Shown: positions 23,970-32,044 of the stretch, piece after piece
Layout: each line of letters opens with the position of its first letter
Numbering within the stretch: the stretch's first letter is position 1
Source: Virgibacillus salarius
GTDB lineage: Bacteria; Bacillota; Bacilli; Bacillales; Amphibacillaceae
Direction: 5' to 3'
Length of the DNA stretch: 64,000 nt
Assembly: GCF_039521925.1 (NCBI RefSeq)
Contig: NZ_BAAACY010000145.1
Span: 1 to 64,000, forward strand
Position numbers and translations under genes: made by a program
The notes under the pieces: model-generated
Told to the model about the DNA's origin: nothing
The model's database searches: none
The model's input: only the letters and a program-made list of their open reading frames with translations

Positions 23970-25064
23970 TTGAAGGTTCAAGCAGCTGTTACACATAGTC
24001 AAGGTGATGATTTTAAACTAGAAGAGGTGGAGCTTTCTGAACCTAAACCCAATGAGGTTGTTATTAAAATTGTAGCTTCTGGTGTATGTCATACCGATGC
24101 AGTAGCAAGAGATGCGGGCCTTGCACCATTCCCCGCCGTACTGGGTCATGAGGGGTCAGGTGTTGTTCAAGAGATTGGAGATGCAGTCACTACAATTGAG
24201 CCTGGCGACCATGTCGTCATTGCATTTGCTTCATGCGGGCATTGTGAAAACTGTTTAACAGGGCATCCATCTGTTTGTCTAGCATTCAATGATTTGAATT
24301 TCGGAGGAAAGATGGAGGATGGAACATATAGAATTCATCAGAATGGACAAGCATTATCCACTTTCTTTGGACAATCTTCTTTTGGAACATTTGCTGTTGC
24401 TAATGAGAAAAATGTTGTGAAAGTCGATAAAGATGTTGACTTAGCATTATTAGGACCACTTGGATGTGGAATCCAAACTGGCAGCGGTACCGTTTTAAAT
24501 AAATTAAAACCCGAATTTGGTTCATCAATTGCAATATACGGTAGTGGTGCTGTTGGATTAAGCGCAGTTATGGCTGCTAAGATTCAAGGATGTAAGCAAA
24601 TTATAGCTGTAGATATTCATGAGAGTCGTCTAGAATTGGCAAAAGAATTAGGTGCAACTCATGCTATAAATAGTAAAACGACAGAGGATGTTGTGAAAGA
24701 AATAAAAGAAATAACCAATGGGGGAACGCACTATGCCATTGATACAACTGGAGTTCCTCCTGTGGTAAAACAATCCATACATGCGCTTCGCCCTTTAGGA
24801 CAATGTGCAATTGTTGGTGTTACACCAGAAATAACGTTTGATGTGCATAATGATATCATGGCAGAAGGCAAAACGATTATGGGAGTAATTGAAGGGGACG
24901 CCATACCTAAAGTATTTATTCCTCAGCTAGTTGAGTATTATAAAAATGGACAATTTCCGTTTGATAAATTAGTTAAGTTTTATGAGTTCGAGCAAATTAA
25001 TGAAGCCTTTGCAGATTCAAAGAATGGTGTGACGATTAAGGCTATTGTAAAAATGGCTGAATAG
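23970..25064 (+). CDS. Zinc-dependent NAD(P) alcohol dehydrogenase (aryl/benzyl-alcohol type)
   Basis: The 364-residue medium-chain dehydrogenase has the catalytic zinc ligands in GVCHTD (C40) and GHEGSG (H60), and the structural zinc cysteines in CGHCENCLTGHPSVC. The Rossmann motif is GSGAVG and the ensuing acidic residue in AVDIHESR (D) favours NAD. The subfamily includes benzyl- and aryl-alcohol dehydrogenases. The frame starts at TTG 23970, 10 bases after AGGAG; an out-of-frame ATG four bases earlier (reading ATGTTTG) would be a cleaner start if one T were extra. It is monocistronic. A link to the Tm-1-like locus upstream is possible but unsupported, since a terminator lies between. Confidence 0.88.
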   Translation: MKVQAAVTHSQGDDFKLEEVELSEPKPNEVVIKIVASGVCHTDAVARDAGLAPFPAVLGHEGSGVVQEIGDAVTTIEPGDHVVIAFASCGHCENCLTGHPSVCLAFNDLNFGGKMEDGTYRIHQNGQALSTFFGQSSFGTFAVANEKNVVKVDKDVDLALLGPLGCGIQTGSGTVLNKLKPEFGSSIAIYGSGAVGLSAVMAAKIQGCKQIIAVDIHESRLELAKELGATHAINSKTTEDVVKEIKEITNGGTHYAIDTTGVPPVVKQSIHALRPLGQCAIVGVTPEITFDVHNDIMAEGKTIMGVIEGDAIPKVFIPQLVEYYKNGQFPFDKLVKFYEFEQINEAFADSKNGVTIKAIVKMAE

Positions 25065-25084
25065 TATTTTCCATAACTATAAAT

Positions 25085-25118
25085 AAAAATGAAGCGAATA
25101 GCTTGTTCGCTTCATTTT
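25085..25118 (+). terminator. Terminator after the alcohol dehydrogenase
   Basis: AAAAATGAAGCGAA pairs with TTCGCTTCATTTTT around a six-base loop, starting 20 bases after the stop codon. Confidence 0.85.
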
Positions 25119-25230
25119 TATTTATATATAGCGTATAGCGCAAAGTATAGCAAATTAATACGATTGTTAGTTTTAAATCAATGGTGATTGCACATAATAA
25201 GGATAATAATTGTAGAAGTTTGGTGATTAG

Positions 25231-25488
25231 ATGGAGATTAATAATATGTATCAACCTGGTGAAGTAGTTTATGTTATCATTCGCAATCCGCACGCACAGG
25301 ATGTTGCCCAGGTTCAACAGGCGGCGGTGGTAGAAAATCCTGAACTGCCACAAGAATTAGCCCTGTTTATATATGAAACCTATTATCCATTAACGGACGA
25401 GATTGCCGTATATAAGTCTGCTAATGAAGCCGAAGAGGCATATCAGGCAGCTTTTGGCTTACCAGAACAAGGAGACTACAATGGTTAA
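25231..25488 (+). CDS. SplA, regulator of spore photoproduct lyase
   Basis: The 85-residue protein matches SplA: YQPGEVVYVIIRNPHAQDVAQVQQA, then LALFIYETYYPLTDEIAVY. In Bacillus subtilis SplA is a negative regulator co-transcribed with splB under the forespore sigma factor SigG. Two starts are possible: ATG 25231 after GGTGAT, and ATG 25246 after GGAG. The splB ATG lies inside its last codons (8-base overlap), so the genes are coupled. A CATAATA sequence at 25193 looks like a SigG -10, but I see no convincing -35. Confidence 0.85.
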   Translation: MEINNMYQPGEVVYVIIRNPHAQDVAQVQQAAVVENPELPQELALFIYETYYPLTDEIAVYKSANEAEEAYQAAFGLPEQGDYNG

Positions 25489-26509
25489 ACCATTTGTTCC
25501 ACAGCTTGTCTATGTTGAACCTAATGCATTGACATATCCACTAGGTAAAAAATTAATCACGAAGTTTGAGGATATGGGTATTGAGATTAGAGAAACAACA
25601 TCTCATAATCAAGTTAGAAATTTGCCGGGGGATAATCATTTTCAAAGATATCGAGTAGCTAAGTCTACACTAGTTGTTGGACTGCGTAAGACCTTAAAGT
25701 TCGATACCTCAAAGCCATCAGCTGAATATGCTATTCCTTTTGCTACTGGATGTATGGGGCATTGTCATTATTGCTATTTACAAACAACGATGGGAAGTAA
25801 ACCGTATATTCGGACCTACGTCAATGTAGATGAGATATTCGAAGCCGCAGAGCAATATATGGACGAAAGAGCGCCTGAAACAACACGATTTGAGGCATCA
25901 TGTACGTCAGATATAGTTGGAGTAGACCACCTAACACATACTTTAAAACGGGCCATTGAATACTTTGGCGAATCGGAATATGGCCAATTACGGTTTGTGA
26001 CCAAATTTGCACATGTTGATCATTTATTAGATGCAAAACATAATGGTCGAACTCGATTTCGTTTTAGTATAAATGATGACTACATCATTAAATATTTTGA
26101 ACCTGGCACATCTCGGTTGAATGAACGTATTGAAGCTGCTGTAAAGGTAGCAGAGGCTGGATACCCATTAGGGTTTATCGTTGCCCCGATTTATCTACAT
26201 GATGGTTGGAAGCAAGGGTATCATGAAATGTTTGAAAAATTAGAAGCAGCTTTATCAACAAAAGCGAAAAAGGATCTAACGTTTGAAATGATTCAGCATC
26301 GATTTACCAAGCCAGCTAAACGAGTCATTCAAGAAAATTATCCAATGACAAAATTGGAATTAGATGAATCGAAACGGAAGTGGAAGTGGGGAAGGTACGG
26401 AATAGGAAAATACGTTTATATGGATGAGGAGCAAGAAGATATGAAGGATACGTTAGGTGGATATATTCATAAATATTTTCCAGAGTCTAACATAGAATAT
26501 TTTACGTAA
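25481..26509 (+). CDS. SplB, spore photoproduct lyase
   Basis: This radical-SAM enzyme directly reverses the spore photoproduct (5-thyminyl-5,6-dihydrothymine) during germination. From the ATG at 25481 it is 342 residues, the family length. The iron-sulfur cysteines are in CMGHCHYC (91, 95, 98), and a further cysteine at residue 141 (FEASCTSD) is at the position used for hydrogen-atom transfer in SplB. The gene overlaps splA by 8 bases. A longer frame from 25403 lies inside splA and is not a real start. Confidence 0.95.
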   Translation: MVKPFVPQLVYVEPNALTYPLGKKLITKFEDMGIEIRETTSHNQVRNLPGDNHFQRYRVAKSTLVVGLRKTLKFDTSKPSAEYAIPFATGCMGHCHYCYLQTTMGSKPYIRTYVNVDEIFEAAEQYMDERAPETTRFEASCTSDIVGVDHLTHTLKRAIEYFGESEYGQLRFVTKFAHVDHLLDAKHNGRTRFRFSINDDYIIKYFEPGTSRLNERIEAAVKVAEAGYPLGFIVAPIYLHDGWKQGYHEMFEKLEAALSTKAKKDLTFEMIQHRFTKPAKRVIQENYPMTKLELDESKRKWKWGRYGIGKYVYMDEEQEDMKDTLGGYIHKYFPESNIEYFT

Positions 26510-26538
26510 TGTTAGACCGTGACATCATATGTGAATGC

Positions 26539-26589
26539 CAAGCCTATTCGAAAAGCTTTAGCTTGTCTTTGAATTGGCTCGGCTTTATT
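26539..26589 (+). terminator. Terminator after splAB
   Basis: GCCAAGCCTATTC pairs with GAATTGGCTCGGC with two mismatches, followed by TTTATTT. Confidence 0.6.
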
Positions 26590-26789
26590 TGATGTTAGAT
26601 TATCTAAACTAAGTAGCGTAGGTGAAATACAATGGCTCTCCTAGCGAGAGTGGGCCCCAATAATGCCCCTGAAGGGATCCAAAAGTTTGACAGTGAAGTA
26701 ATCTCCCACAATGCAGTACAAAATCTCAACATTCCGTAATAGACCATTCTTTTTTAGAGGATAGGGTATAGTATTGCCAAGCTTTTTAA

Positions 26790-27179
26790 TCAACGGTTAC
26801 TAAGAATAACCCCTTTTTCCCTTAAGTTATCGATACATTCCTGCAAATATGAATTATTATGCTCGGGGTATATGGGATGATCGATGTTACGATTTGCATC
26901 CATACCGTAAAAACTTTCGGCATCATGTGGTTCTGAATTTTTCCCCCGGTAATATGGATCTTCCCATGATGGATCAATATTATATTCTCTCTTCTTCATT
27001 TCAATCATAATGCGTTTATGATATAAAAAAAGTCGATATGGGGAGTAGTGGAACACATAATTTACCGTAGCATGTTTTTTCCCCCATCCCTTGCCTCGTA
27101 ACGCACAGCATTCACGGTGTTGTCCTAGTAATTGTTGACGTGGCAAAGCTTTAATTAGGGATTCGTGCCAAAGACGCAT
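26790..27179 (-). CDS. Pyrimidine-dimer DNA glycosylase-like protein
   Basis: The 129-residue protein opens MRLWHESLIKALPRQQLLGQ, then HRECCALRGKGWGKKHATVNYVF. These are the hallmarks of the bacterial family related to T4 endonuclease V (DenV), a small DNA glycosylase/AP lyase that cuts at UV cyclobutane dimers. The length fits. The activity of the bacterial branch is less well established than that of DenV, so the name is a family inference. It is monocistronic and lies near splAB, the spore UV-lesion repair genes, in opposite orientation. Confidence 0.75.
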   Translation of the reverse strand: MRLWHESLIKALPRQQLLGQHRECCALRGKGWGKKHATVNYVFHYSPYRLFLYHKRIMIEMKKREYNIDPSWEDPYYRGKNSEPHDAESFYGMDANRNIDHPIYPEHNNSYLQECIDNLREKGVILSNR

Positions 27180-27286
27180 TGAAAAAACCTCCTTACTATA
27201 TCTATCTCATAAATAAACGATATCGTTGCACATCGTATCTTCTCATTGTAATATAGATAAATGTACAAATGAAGGGGAGCTTAATT

Positions 27287-27913
27287 ATGAGCAAGCGATC
27301 AAAGGCAAGAATTATCTTTTTCCTTTATATTTTAGTGTTATTATGTTTTGATACAACCTATTCGTTTATGATTTTTAATTTATTTCTTGCTTTTGCTGCA
27401 TTAGAGCTTTCTTTTTTACTTCCTCTATTTCGAATAAGAAATAATAAAGAAATAGTGATGAGTATGTTTTTTGTTGTTACTTTTATTTTGCTATCTCCAA
27501 ATGCTATTTATGTAGTAACAGATTTAATTCACCTAACTTTTTTTGATTTTGATTTTATGGAAGGACTAGAGTTGAAGGAATGGTGGAATTTTACGATATT
27601 AGTTAGTGGCGTATTTTTGGCTTTATTTTATTATGTGCTAATGATGGACCAAGTCCGAGCCTTTTTAGGAAGGTCAAAGTGGATGAATTTGATATTACTA
27701 TTAATGATTATATTATCAAGTATTGGTGTATATATTGGTAGGTTTTTACGCTTCCATTCTATTCACATTTTTACAGAGCCATTAACTGTAGTTTTTCAAA
27801 TTGTTCATTCACTAGACTATTCTTCTGTTCTATTTATAGGTTGGATGACGATATTGCAGATAATTATATGCTGGTTGTTTTTAGATGAAGTAGGTGTTAA
27901 AAATGGTACATAA
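27287..27913 (+). CDS. DUF1361 family membrane protein
   Basis: About 208 residues with six to seven membrane helices. The FILLSPNAIYVVTDLIHLT stretch is typical of DUF1361. The function of the family is unknown. The ATG at 27287 follows AAGGGGAG at good spacing; the ATG six codons earlier precedes that site and is rejected. The next small membrane gene overlaps its end, suggesting a two-gene operon. Confidence 0.75.
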   Translation: MSKRSKARIIFFLYILVLLCFDTTYSFMIFNLFLAFAALELSFLLPLFRIRNNKEIVMSMFFVVTFILLSPNAIYVVTDLIHLTFFDFDFMEGLELKEWWNFTILVSGVFLALFYYVLMMDQVRAFLGRSKWMNLILLLMIILSSIGVYIGRFLRFHSIHIFTEPLTVVFQIVHSLDYSSVLFIGWMTILQIIICWLFLDEVGVKNGT

Positions 27914-28214
27914 TCTATGGACAGAATTATATATTGTTCTATTACTACTAGCAGCAGTTGTGATTATTTCGCAATGCTATATTACATATCTATTTCATAA
28001 GTATGAGCAAGCAAAAATTTGGAAAGTTATTGGCATTCTTTTCCCATTAGGTCTAAATATATATATCTATCAAATTATTAAACTTGAAAAACGACTTAAC
28101 AATTTTCTGCAAATAGCCTCAATGGAACGAAGGGATTGGCGGACTGCTTATTTACTTGTTTTGGCTCAATACCTACTGCTTTTTGCTGTCTTCGGCTTAT
28201 TTGCTTCTCCATAA
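27903..28214 (+). CDS. Small membrane protein of unknown function
   Basis: About 103 residues from the ATG at 27903; a GTG three codons earlier is possible. It has a membrane helix near the start, a second short hydrophobic segment (IGILFPLGLNIYIYQI) and a third at the C-terminus, separated by a basic region. I do not recognise the family. It overlaps the DUF1361 gene by 11 bases and is probably co-translated with it. The CstR-controlled promoter begins directly after its stop. Confidence 0.6.
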   Translation: MVHNLWTELYIVLLLLAAVVIISQCYITYLFHKYEQAKIWKVIGILFPLGLNIYIYQIIKLEKRLNNFLQIASMERRDWRTAYLLVLAQYLLLFAVFGLFASP

Positions 28215-28230
28215 TAAATAAAATACCTCC

Positions 28231-28257
28231 TTGACATTATACCTATAGGGGTATAAT
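28231..28257 (+). promoter_or_regulatory. CstR-type operator and promoter 1 of the sulfur cluster
   Basis: ATTATACC (28236-28243), six bases, GGTATAAT (28250-28257) is a perfect inverted repeat of the ATACC...GGTAT type bound by CsoR/CstR repressors. TTGACA (28231) lies at one edge and TATAAT (28252) within the other arm, 15 bases apart, so binding would block the promoter. It drives the rhodanese-like gene and cstR. Confidence 0.8.
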
Positions 28258-28291
28258 ATAGATGTAGATTACAGGAAACAAGGAGGGAAAT

Positions 28292-28633
28292 ATGACTGTC
28301 TTACTATTAGTTATGATTAGTTTATTATTGCTTGTCCTTTATCGACGATATATACCCGTTTGGGGTATTGGAAAAATAAATATTGATCGTGTCTCCTCAT
28401 GTAATGATAAGATAACCATTGTAGATACGAGAGACTACCAAATATCATCACAGGACATGATTGATAATGCGTGTTGTTTACCAATGCCGTACCTTCATCG
28501 TTATTATAATGAATTACCAAATCATAAACTCATCATTGTAGCAAAGGATCGGGTTGATAAAAATTTAAGCTCTCGTTTTTTACGAAAAAAAGGAAAGCAC
28601 GTTATAGGCTATCATGTAGCTGCTAATGAATAA
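28292..28633 (+). CDS. Membrane-anchored degenerate rhodanese-like protein
   Basis: The 113-residue protein has one N-terminal membrane helix (residues about 3-18) and a rhodanese-like fold with IVDTRDYQ and LPMPYLHRYYNELP. The catalytic loop that should hold a cysteine (C-R-x-G) reads VAKDRVD, so it cannot form a persulfide at the normal site. It may be a binding or scaffolding protein at the membrane. It is the first gene behind the CstR operator, 20 bases before cstR. Confidence 0.7.
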   Translation: MTVLLLVMISLLLLVLYRRYIPVWGIGKINIDRVSSCNDKITIVDTRDYQISSQDMIDNACCLPMPYLHRYYNELPNHKLIIVAKDRVDKNLSSRFLRKKGKHVIGYHVAANE

Positions 28634-28653
28634 AGGAAAGGAGGGCTGGAGAA

Positions 28654-28914
28654 ATGAAGTACAATTCGAATGTGAAAAATAGAATGAAGCGGGTTGAGGG
28701 GCAGATTAGAGGCTTGTTAAAGATGATGGAAGACGAAAAAGATTGCCGTGATATTGTTACGCAAATGTCTGCTGTAAGAAGTGCAATTGATCGTACGGCT
28801 GCACTGATTGTAAGTACAAACTTAGAACAGTGTATTCGAGAAGAAAAAGAAAATGGTGAAAGCTCAGAGGAAATTATACAGGAAGCAGTACAATTACTGG
28901 TTAAGAGCAGGTAA
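28654..28914 (+). CDS. CstR, persulfide-sensing CsoR-family repressor
   Basis: The 86-residue all-helical repressor has the CsoR fold (RVEGQIRGLLKMMEDEKDC, then QMSAVRSAIDRTAAL). The sensor cysteines are C31 and C60, the same positions as in staphylococcal CstR. The residue that is histidine in copper-sensing CsoR is asparagine here (VSTNLEQC), which points to persulfide sensing rather than copper. It resembles Bacillus subtilis YrkD in context. It probably represses both promoters of this cluster through the matching operators at 28236 and 28988. Confidence 0.9.
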   Translation: MKYNSNVKNRMKRVEGQIRGLLKMMEDEKDCRDIVTQMSAVRSAIDRTAALIVSTNLEQCIREEKENGESSEEIIQEAVQLLVKSR

Positions 28915-28953
28915 CACATTGACAAACTAGTAGCAAACTACTACCATGTAGAA

Positions 28954-28977
28954 GGGGTTAACTTAACCCTATTTTTT
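28954..28977 (+). terminator. Terminator after cstR
   Basis: GGGTTAA (28955-28961) and TTAACCC (28963-28969) form a tight hairpin followed by six T bases, so the cstR transcript ends before the second promoter. Confidence 0.7.
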
Positions 28978-28985
28978 ATAAACGA

Positions 28986-29007
28986 TATAATACCCATTCG
29001 GGTATTA
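28986..29007 (+). promoter_or_regulatory. CstR-type operator and promoter 2
   Basis: TAATACCC (28988-28995), ATTC, GGGTATTA (29000-29007) is a perfect palindrome of CsoR/CstR type. A TATAAT -10 (28986-28991) overlaps its left arm. It precedes the long sulfur-transfer operon that starts at 29036. Confidence 0.8.
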
Positions 29008-29035
29008 GTAAAATCCGAAAGAAGGTGCTGTGAAG

Positions 29036-29515
29036 ATGACTGAAAAAAAGAAAACAACAATTGTATTATTTAGCGGGGACTATGATAAAGCAATGGCCGC
29101 TTATATTATTGCTAACGGTGCTGCTGCATATGACCATGAGGTGACTATTTTTCATACCTTTTGGGGGTTAAATGCATTACGTAAAGAAAATCAAGTTCCA
29201 GTAAAAAAAGGTTTTATGGAAATGATGTTTGGGAAAATGATGCCAAAAGGTACTGATAAAATGGGATTATCTAAAATGAACTATTTAGGGATGGGTCCCA
29301 AAATGATAAAAAGTGTTATGAAAAAGCATAATGCTATACCACTTCCTCAGTTAGTAGAAATGGCTCAAGAACAAGATGTAAAATTAATTGCCTGTACAAT
29401 GACAATGGATCTACTTGGATTACAAAAAGAGGAATTATTCGATGAAATTGAGTATGGTGGTGTTGCTGCTTATATTGGTGATGCTCAGGATGGGAATGTA
29501 AATCTATTTATCTAA
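29036..29515 (+). CDS. DsrE2-type sulfur-relay protein (YrkE-like)
   Basis: About 159 residues of the DsrE/F/H superfamily. TIVLFSGDYDKAMAAYIIAN opens the fold, and KLIACTMTMDLLGL carries the conserved cysteine that would hold a persulfide. A long insert of methionine and lysine (MEMMFGKMMPKG) marks the DsrE2 group, which is often membrane-associated. The ATG at 29036 is preferred over GTG 29030, which is too close to GAAGG. It is the first gene of the CstR-controlled operon; a second DsrE protein is encoded at 30483. Confidence 0.85.
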   Translation: MTEKKKTTIVLFSGDYDKAMAAYIIANGAAAYDHEVTIFHTFWGLNALRKENQVPVKKGFMEMMFGKMMPKGTDKMGLSKMNYLGMGPKMIKSVMKKHNAIPLPQLVEMAQEQDVKLIACTMTMDLLGLQKEELFDEIEYGGVAAYIGDAQDGNVNLFI

Positions 29516-29587
29516 TTTTTTTCGGGTTTATATACCTGTACCTGTATATGTGTTTTACCAACTGTGAATGAATAGGAGGAAAGTGTA

Positions 29588-29887
29588 ATGAAGGAGATTA
29601 CTACCAAGGAATTAGCTCAAAAGGTTTTGGCGGGAGAAAAACTATATATTATAGATGTCCGCGAAGATAATGAAGTAGCTCAAGGAAAAATACCTGGAGC
29701 TAATCACATTAAATTGGGTGATATTCCTGATAAATTAGGAGAATTAGATCAAAAGAGACACTATTATATGGTGTGTCGATCCGGTGGTAGAAGTGGAAAA
29801 GCAGCTACATTTTTAGAAGATAAAGGATTTGATGTTACGAATGTTGCTGGCGGCATGCTCAATTGGGAAGAAGAACTAGAAAAATAG
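29588..29887 (+). CDS. Single-domain rhodanese sulfurtransferase
   Basis: The 99-residue protein is a complete rhodanese domain with IIDVREDNEVAQGKIPGA and the active-site loop CRSGGRSG (Cys about residue 61). It transfers sulfane sulfur between donors such as persulfides and acceptors such as TusA. It is cytosolic, with an AGGAGG ribosome site, and lies 10 bases before the TusA-rhodanese fusion in the same operon. It differs from the anchored homologue at 28292, which lacks the cysteine. Confidence 0.9.
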   Translation: MKEITTKELAQKVLAGEKLYIIDVREDNEVAQGKIPGANHIKLGDIPDKLGELDQKRHYYMVCRSGGRSGKAATFLEDKGFDVTNVAGGMLNWEEELEK

Positions 29888-29897
29888 GAGGGATTAC

Positions 29898-30470
29898 ATG
29901 AGTATACAAGCAAATGATGTCTTGGATGCAAAAGGATTGGCTTGTCCAATGCCAATTGTAAAAACAAAAAAAGCTATTAAAGAATTAGATCCAGGTCAGG
30001 TAATGGAGGTGCAGGCAACTGACAAAGGTTCGACAGCTGATTTAAAAGCATGGGCAGAAAGTACAGGTCATCAATATTTAGGCACTGTTGAAGAAGATGA
30101 TATATTAAAGCACTATGTACGCAAAGCAAGTGTTGCTGAAGCTAAAGAAGAAAAGAAATATGAGAAAATAGCTGAACTATCTACCTTGCAAGCTAAATAC
30201 AAAGAGGGTGCAACTATTACTGTTTTAGATGTACGTGAGCCAGCCGAATTTGCCTTTGGTCATATACCTGGGGCAGTAAATATTCCGTTTGGTGAATTGG
30301 TAGAACGCTTCGAAGAACTAGATAAGAAAAAAGAATTATATATTATTTGCCGTACCGGGAGCAGAAGTGATTTAGCTGCCCAAAAGTTAACAGAAGCAGG
30401 ATTCACCAATATATGGAATGTTGTACCAGGTATGTCCAAATGGGATGGTCCATTAGCAAATGAACGTTAA
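29898..30470 (+). CDS. TusA-rhodanese fusion sulfur carrier (YrkF-like)
   Basis: The 190-residue protein has two domains. Residues about 1-75 are TusA (DAKGLACPMPIVKTKKAI, with the CPxP sulfur-carrying cysteine). Residues about 95-185 are rhodanese (VLDVREPAEFAFGHIPGA; active loop CRTGSRSD). One chain can thus receive sulfur at one domain and pass it to the other. The TusA half is very close to the separate TusA gene at 32045. Bacillus subtilis YrkF has the same design. Confidence 0.92.
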   Translation: MSIQANDVLDAKGLACPMPIVKTKKAIKELDPGQVMEVQATDKGSTADLKAWAESTGHQYLGTVEEDDILKHYVRKASVAEAKEEKKYEKIAELSTLQAKYKEGATITVLDVREPAEFAFGHIPGAVNIPFGELVERFEELDKKKELYIICRTGSRSDLAAQKLTEAGFTNIWNVVPGMSKWDGPLANER

Positions 30471-30482
30471 GGAGGAAGTAAA

Positions 30483-30881
30483 ATGTCAAATACAAAAGTA
30501 GCAATTATCGCAGCAAATGGGACGTTATTTGATGCATATAAAGTTTTTAATATAGCAACAGCAGCAGCTGCGTCTAATGCTGAGGTAGGGATATTCTTTA
30601 CGTTTGAGGGATTGAACCTCATTCATCAAGATAAGTATAAAAATTTGCCACTTCCAGAAGGAAAAAAGGATTTTAAAACAGGCTTTGAACAAGCGAATGT
30701 TCCATCCATTAAGGAGCTTGTAGCTATTGCTCAAGAAATGGGAGTGAAAATGATAGCTTGCCAGATGACAATGGATGTTATGAAGTTAGAAAAGAAAGCC
30801 TTTGTTGAAGGTATAGAAGTTGGTGGAGCAGCTACCTTTATTGAATATGCCAAAGATGCCAATATTTCATTATCATTTTAG
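30483..30881 (+). CDS. DsrE/F-like sulfur-relay protein
   Basis: The 132-residue protein has the DsrE fold without the DsrE2 insert. KVAIIAANGTLFDAYKVFNI and MIACQMTMDVMKL are visible, the latter with the persulfide-carrying cysteine conserved between the two paralogues here. It probably accepts or stores sulfane sulfur between the TusA-rhodanese upstream and the dioxygenase downstream. It starts 13 bases after the fusion gene, following AAGGAGG. Confidence 0.85.
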   Translation: MSNTKVAIIAANGTLFDAYKVFNIATAAAASNAEVGIFFTFEGLNLIHQDKYKNLPLPEGKKDFKTGFEQANVPSIKELVAIAQEMGVKMIACQMTMDVMKLEKKAFVEGIEVGGAATFIEYAKDANISLSF

Positions 30882-30896
30882 TTAGGAGGAAGAGTA

Positions 30897-32027
30897 ATGG
30901 CAAAAACAATTTCAACTAAAGAAATGGCTCAGAAAATTATTAATCATACGAAAATTATTATTTTAGATGTGCGAAATACAGATGAATTTGATAATTGGAA
31001 AATAGAAGGGGGACAAGTTGAAGTTATTAATGAACCATACTTCAACTTATTAGATAGTGTTGATCCTGTGGCTAATAAGCTATCAAAAGACCAAGAAATA
31101 ATTGTTGTTTGTGCTAAAGGTGGTTCATCTGAGATGGTAGCCGATCTCCTAGAGGAAGAAGGATATATTACTGTGTATAGCTTAGAAGGAGGTATGAAGG
31201 CCTGGAGCGAGCACTTAGAGCCTATTAAAATCGGTGATCTAAAAGAGGGTGGGTCATTATACCAATTCGTACGTTTAGGAAAAGGCTGTCTTTCTTACTT
31301 TGTCCAATCAAATGGAGAAGCAGCAATTATCGATACTGCACGTATGACAGATGTTTATGAGGAGTTTGCAAACGAAAAGGAAGTACGAATAAAACACTTA
31401 CTTGATACTCACCTTCATGCAGATCATATTTCTGGTGGTCGAAAACTCGCTGAAAAAGTTGGAGGTACGTATTACCTTCCTCCAAAGGATGCAGAAGAGG
31501 TAACATTTGATTTTACACCTTTACAAGAAGGTAACGATATCATCGTTGGGAATACGGAGGTAAAGGTACAGCCTATCTATTCACCTGGCCATACCATTGG
31601 AAGTACGTCATTCATTATTGACGATACCTATCTATTAACTGGTGATATTCTATTTGTTCGATCAATTGGTCGTCCAGATTTAGCGGGTTTAGCGGAAGAT
31701 TGGGTAGGTGATCTACGTGAAACACTTTATTCTCGCTATAAAGAGCTTTCTAATAATTTAATTGTTCTTCCAGCTCACTACTCTTTTGCTGAGGAATTAG
31801 GAGAAGGTGGAGAAGTATCAGCACGATTAGGTGATCTTTATGCAAGAAATGAAGGATTACAGGTAGAGGGTGAACAAGAGTTCCGTAAAATGGTGACGGA
31901 AAATTTACCACCACAACCAAATGATTATCAGGATATTCGGAGAACCAACATGGGTAAAATTGACCCAGATCAAGAGAAACAAAAAGAAATGGAAACTGGC
32001 CCTAACCGTTGTGCGGTTGAAGGTTAA
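30897..32027 (+). CDS. Rhodanese-metallo-beta-lactamase protein, probable persulfide dioxygenase (YrkH-like)
   Basis: The 376-residue protein has an N-terminal rhodanese (IILDVRNTDEFDNW; loop CAKGGSSE, cysteine present) and a metallo-beta-lactamase domain with HLHADHISGG, SPGHTIGST and LTGDILFVRSIGRPDL. The latter is the persulfide dioxygenase (ETHE1-like) pattern, which oxidises glutathione-type or low-molecular-weight persulfide to sulfite with one iron. The order rhodanese then dioxygenase is the reverse of staphylococcal CstB. Sulfite produced could leave through the TauE-type protein at 32322. Confidence 0.88.
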   Translation: MAKTISTKEMAQKIINHTKIIILDVRNTDEFDNWKIEGGQVEVINEPYFNLLDSVDPVANKLSKDQEIIVVCAKGGSSEMVADLLEEEGYITVYSLEGGMKAWSEHLEPIKIGDLKEGGSLYQFVRLGKGCLSYFVQSNGEAAIIDTARMTDVYEEFANEKEVRIKHLLDTHLHADHISGGRKLAEKVGGTYYLPPKDAEEVTFDFTPLQEGNDIIVGNTEVKVQPIYSPGHTIGSTSFIIDDTYLLTGDILFVRSIGRPDLAGLAEDWVGDLRETLYSRYKELSNNLIVLPAHYSFAEELGEGGEVSARLGDLYARNEGLQVEGEQEFRKMVTENLPPQPNDYQDIRRTNMGKIDPDQEKQKEMETGPNRCAVEG

Positions 32028-32044
32028 TTTTAAAGGAGGAAGTT

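Noticed and set aside
25403..25480. N-terminal extension of splB
   Set aside because: It lies inside splA in another frame; SplB homologues start at the ATG at 25481, which follows AAGGAG.
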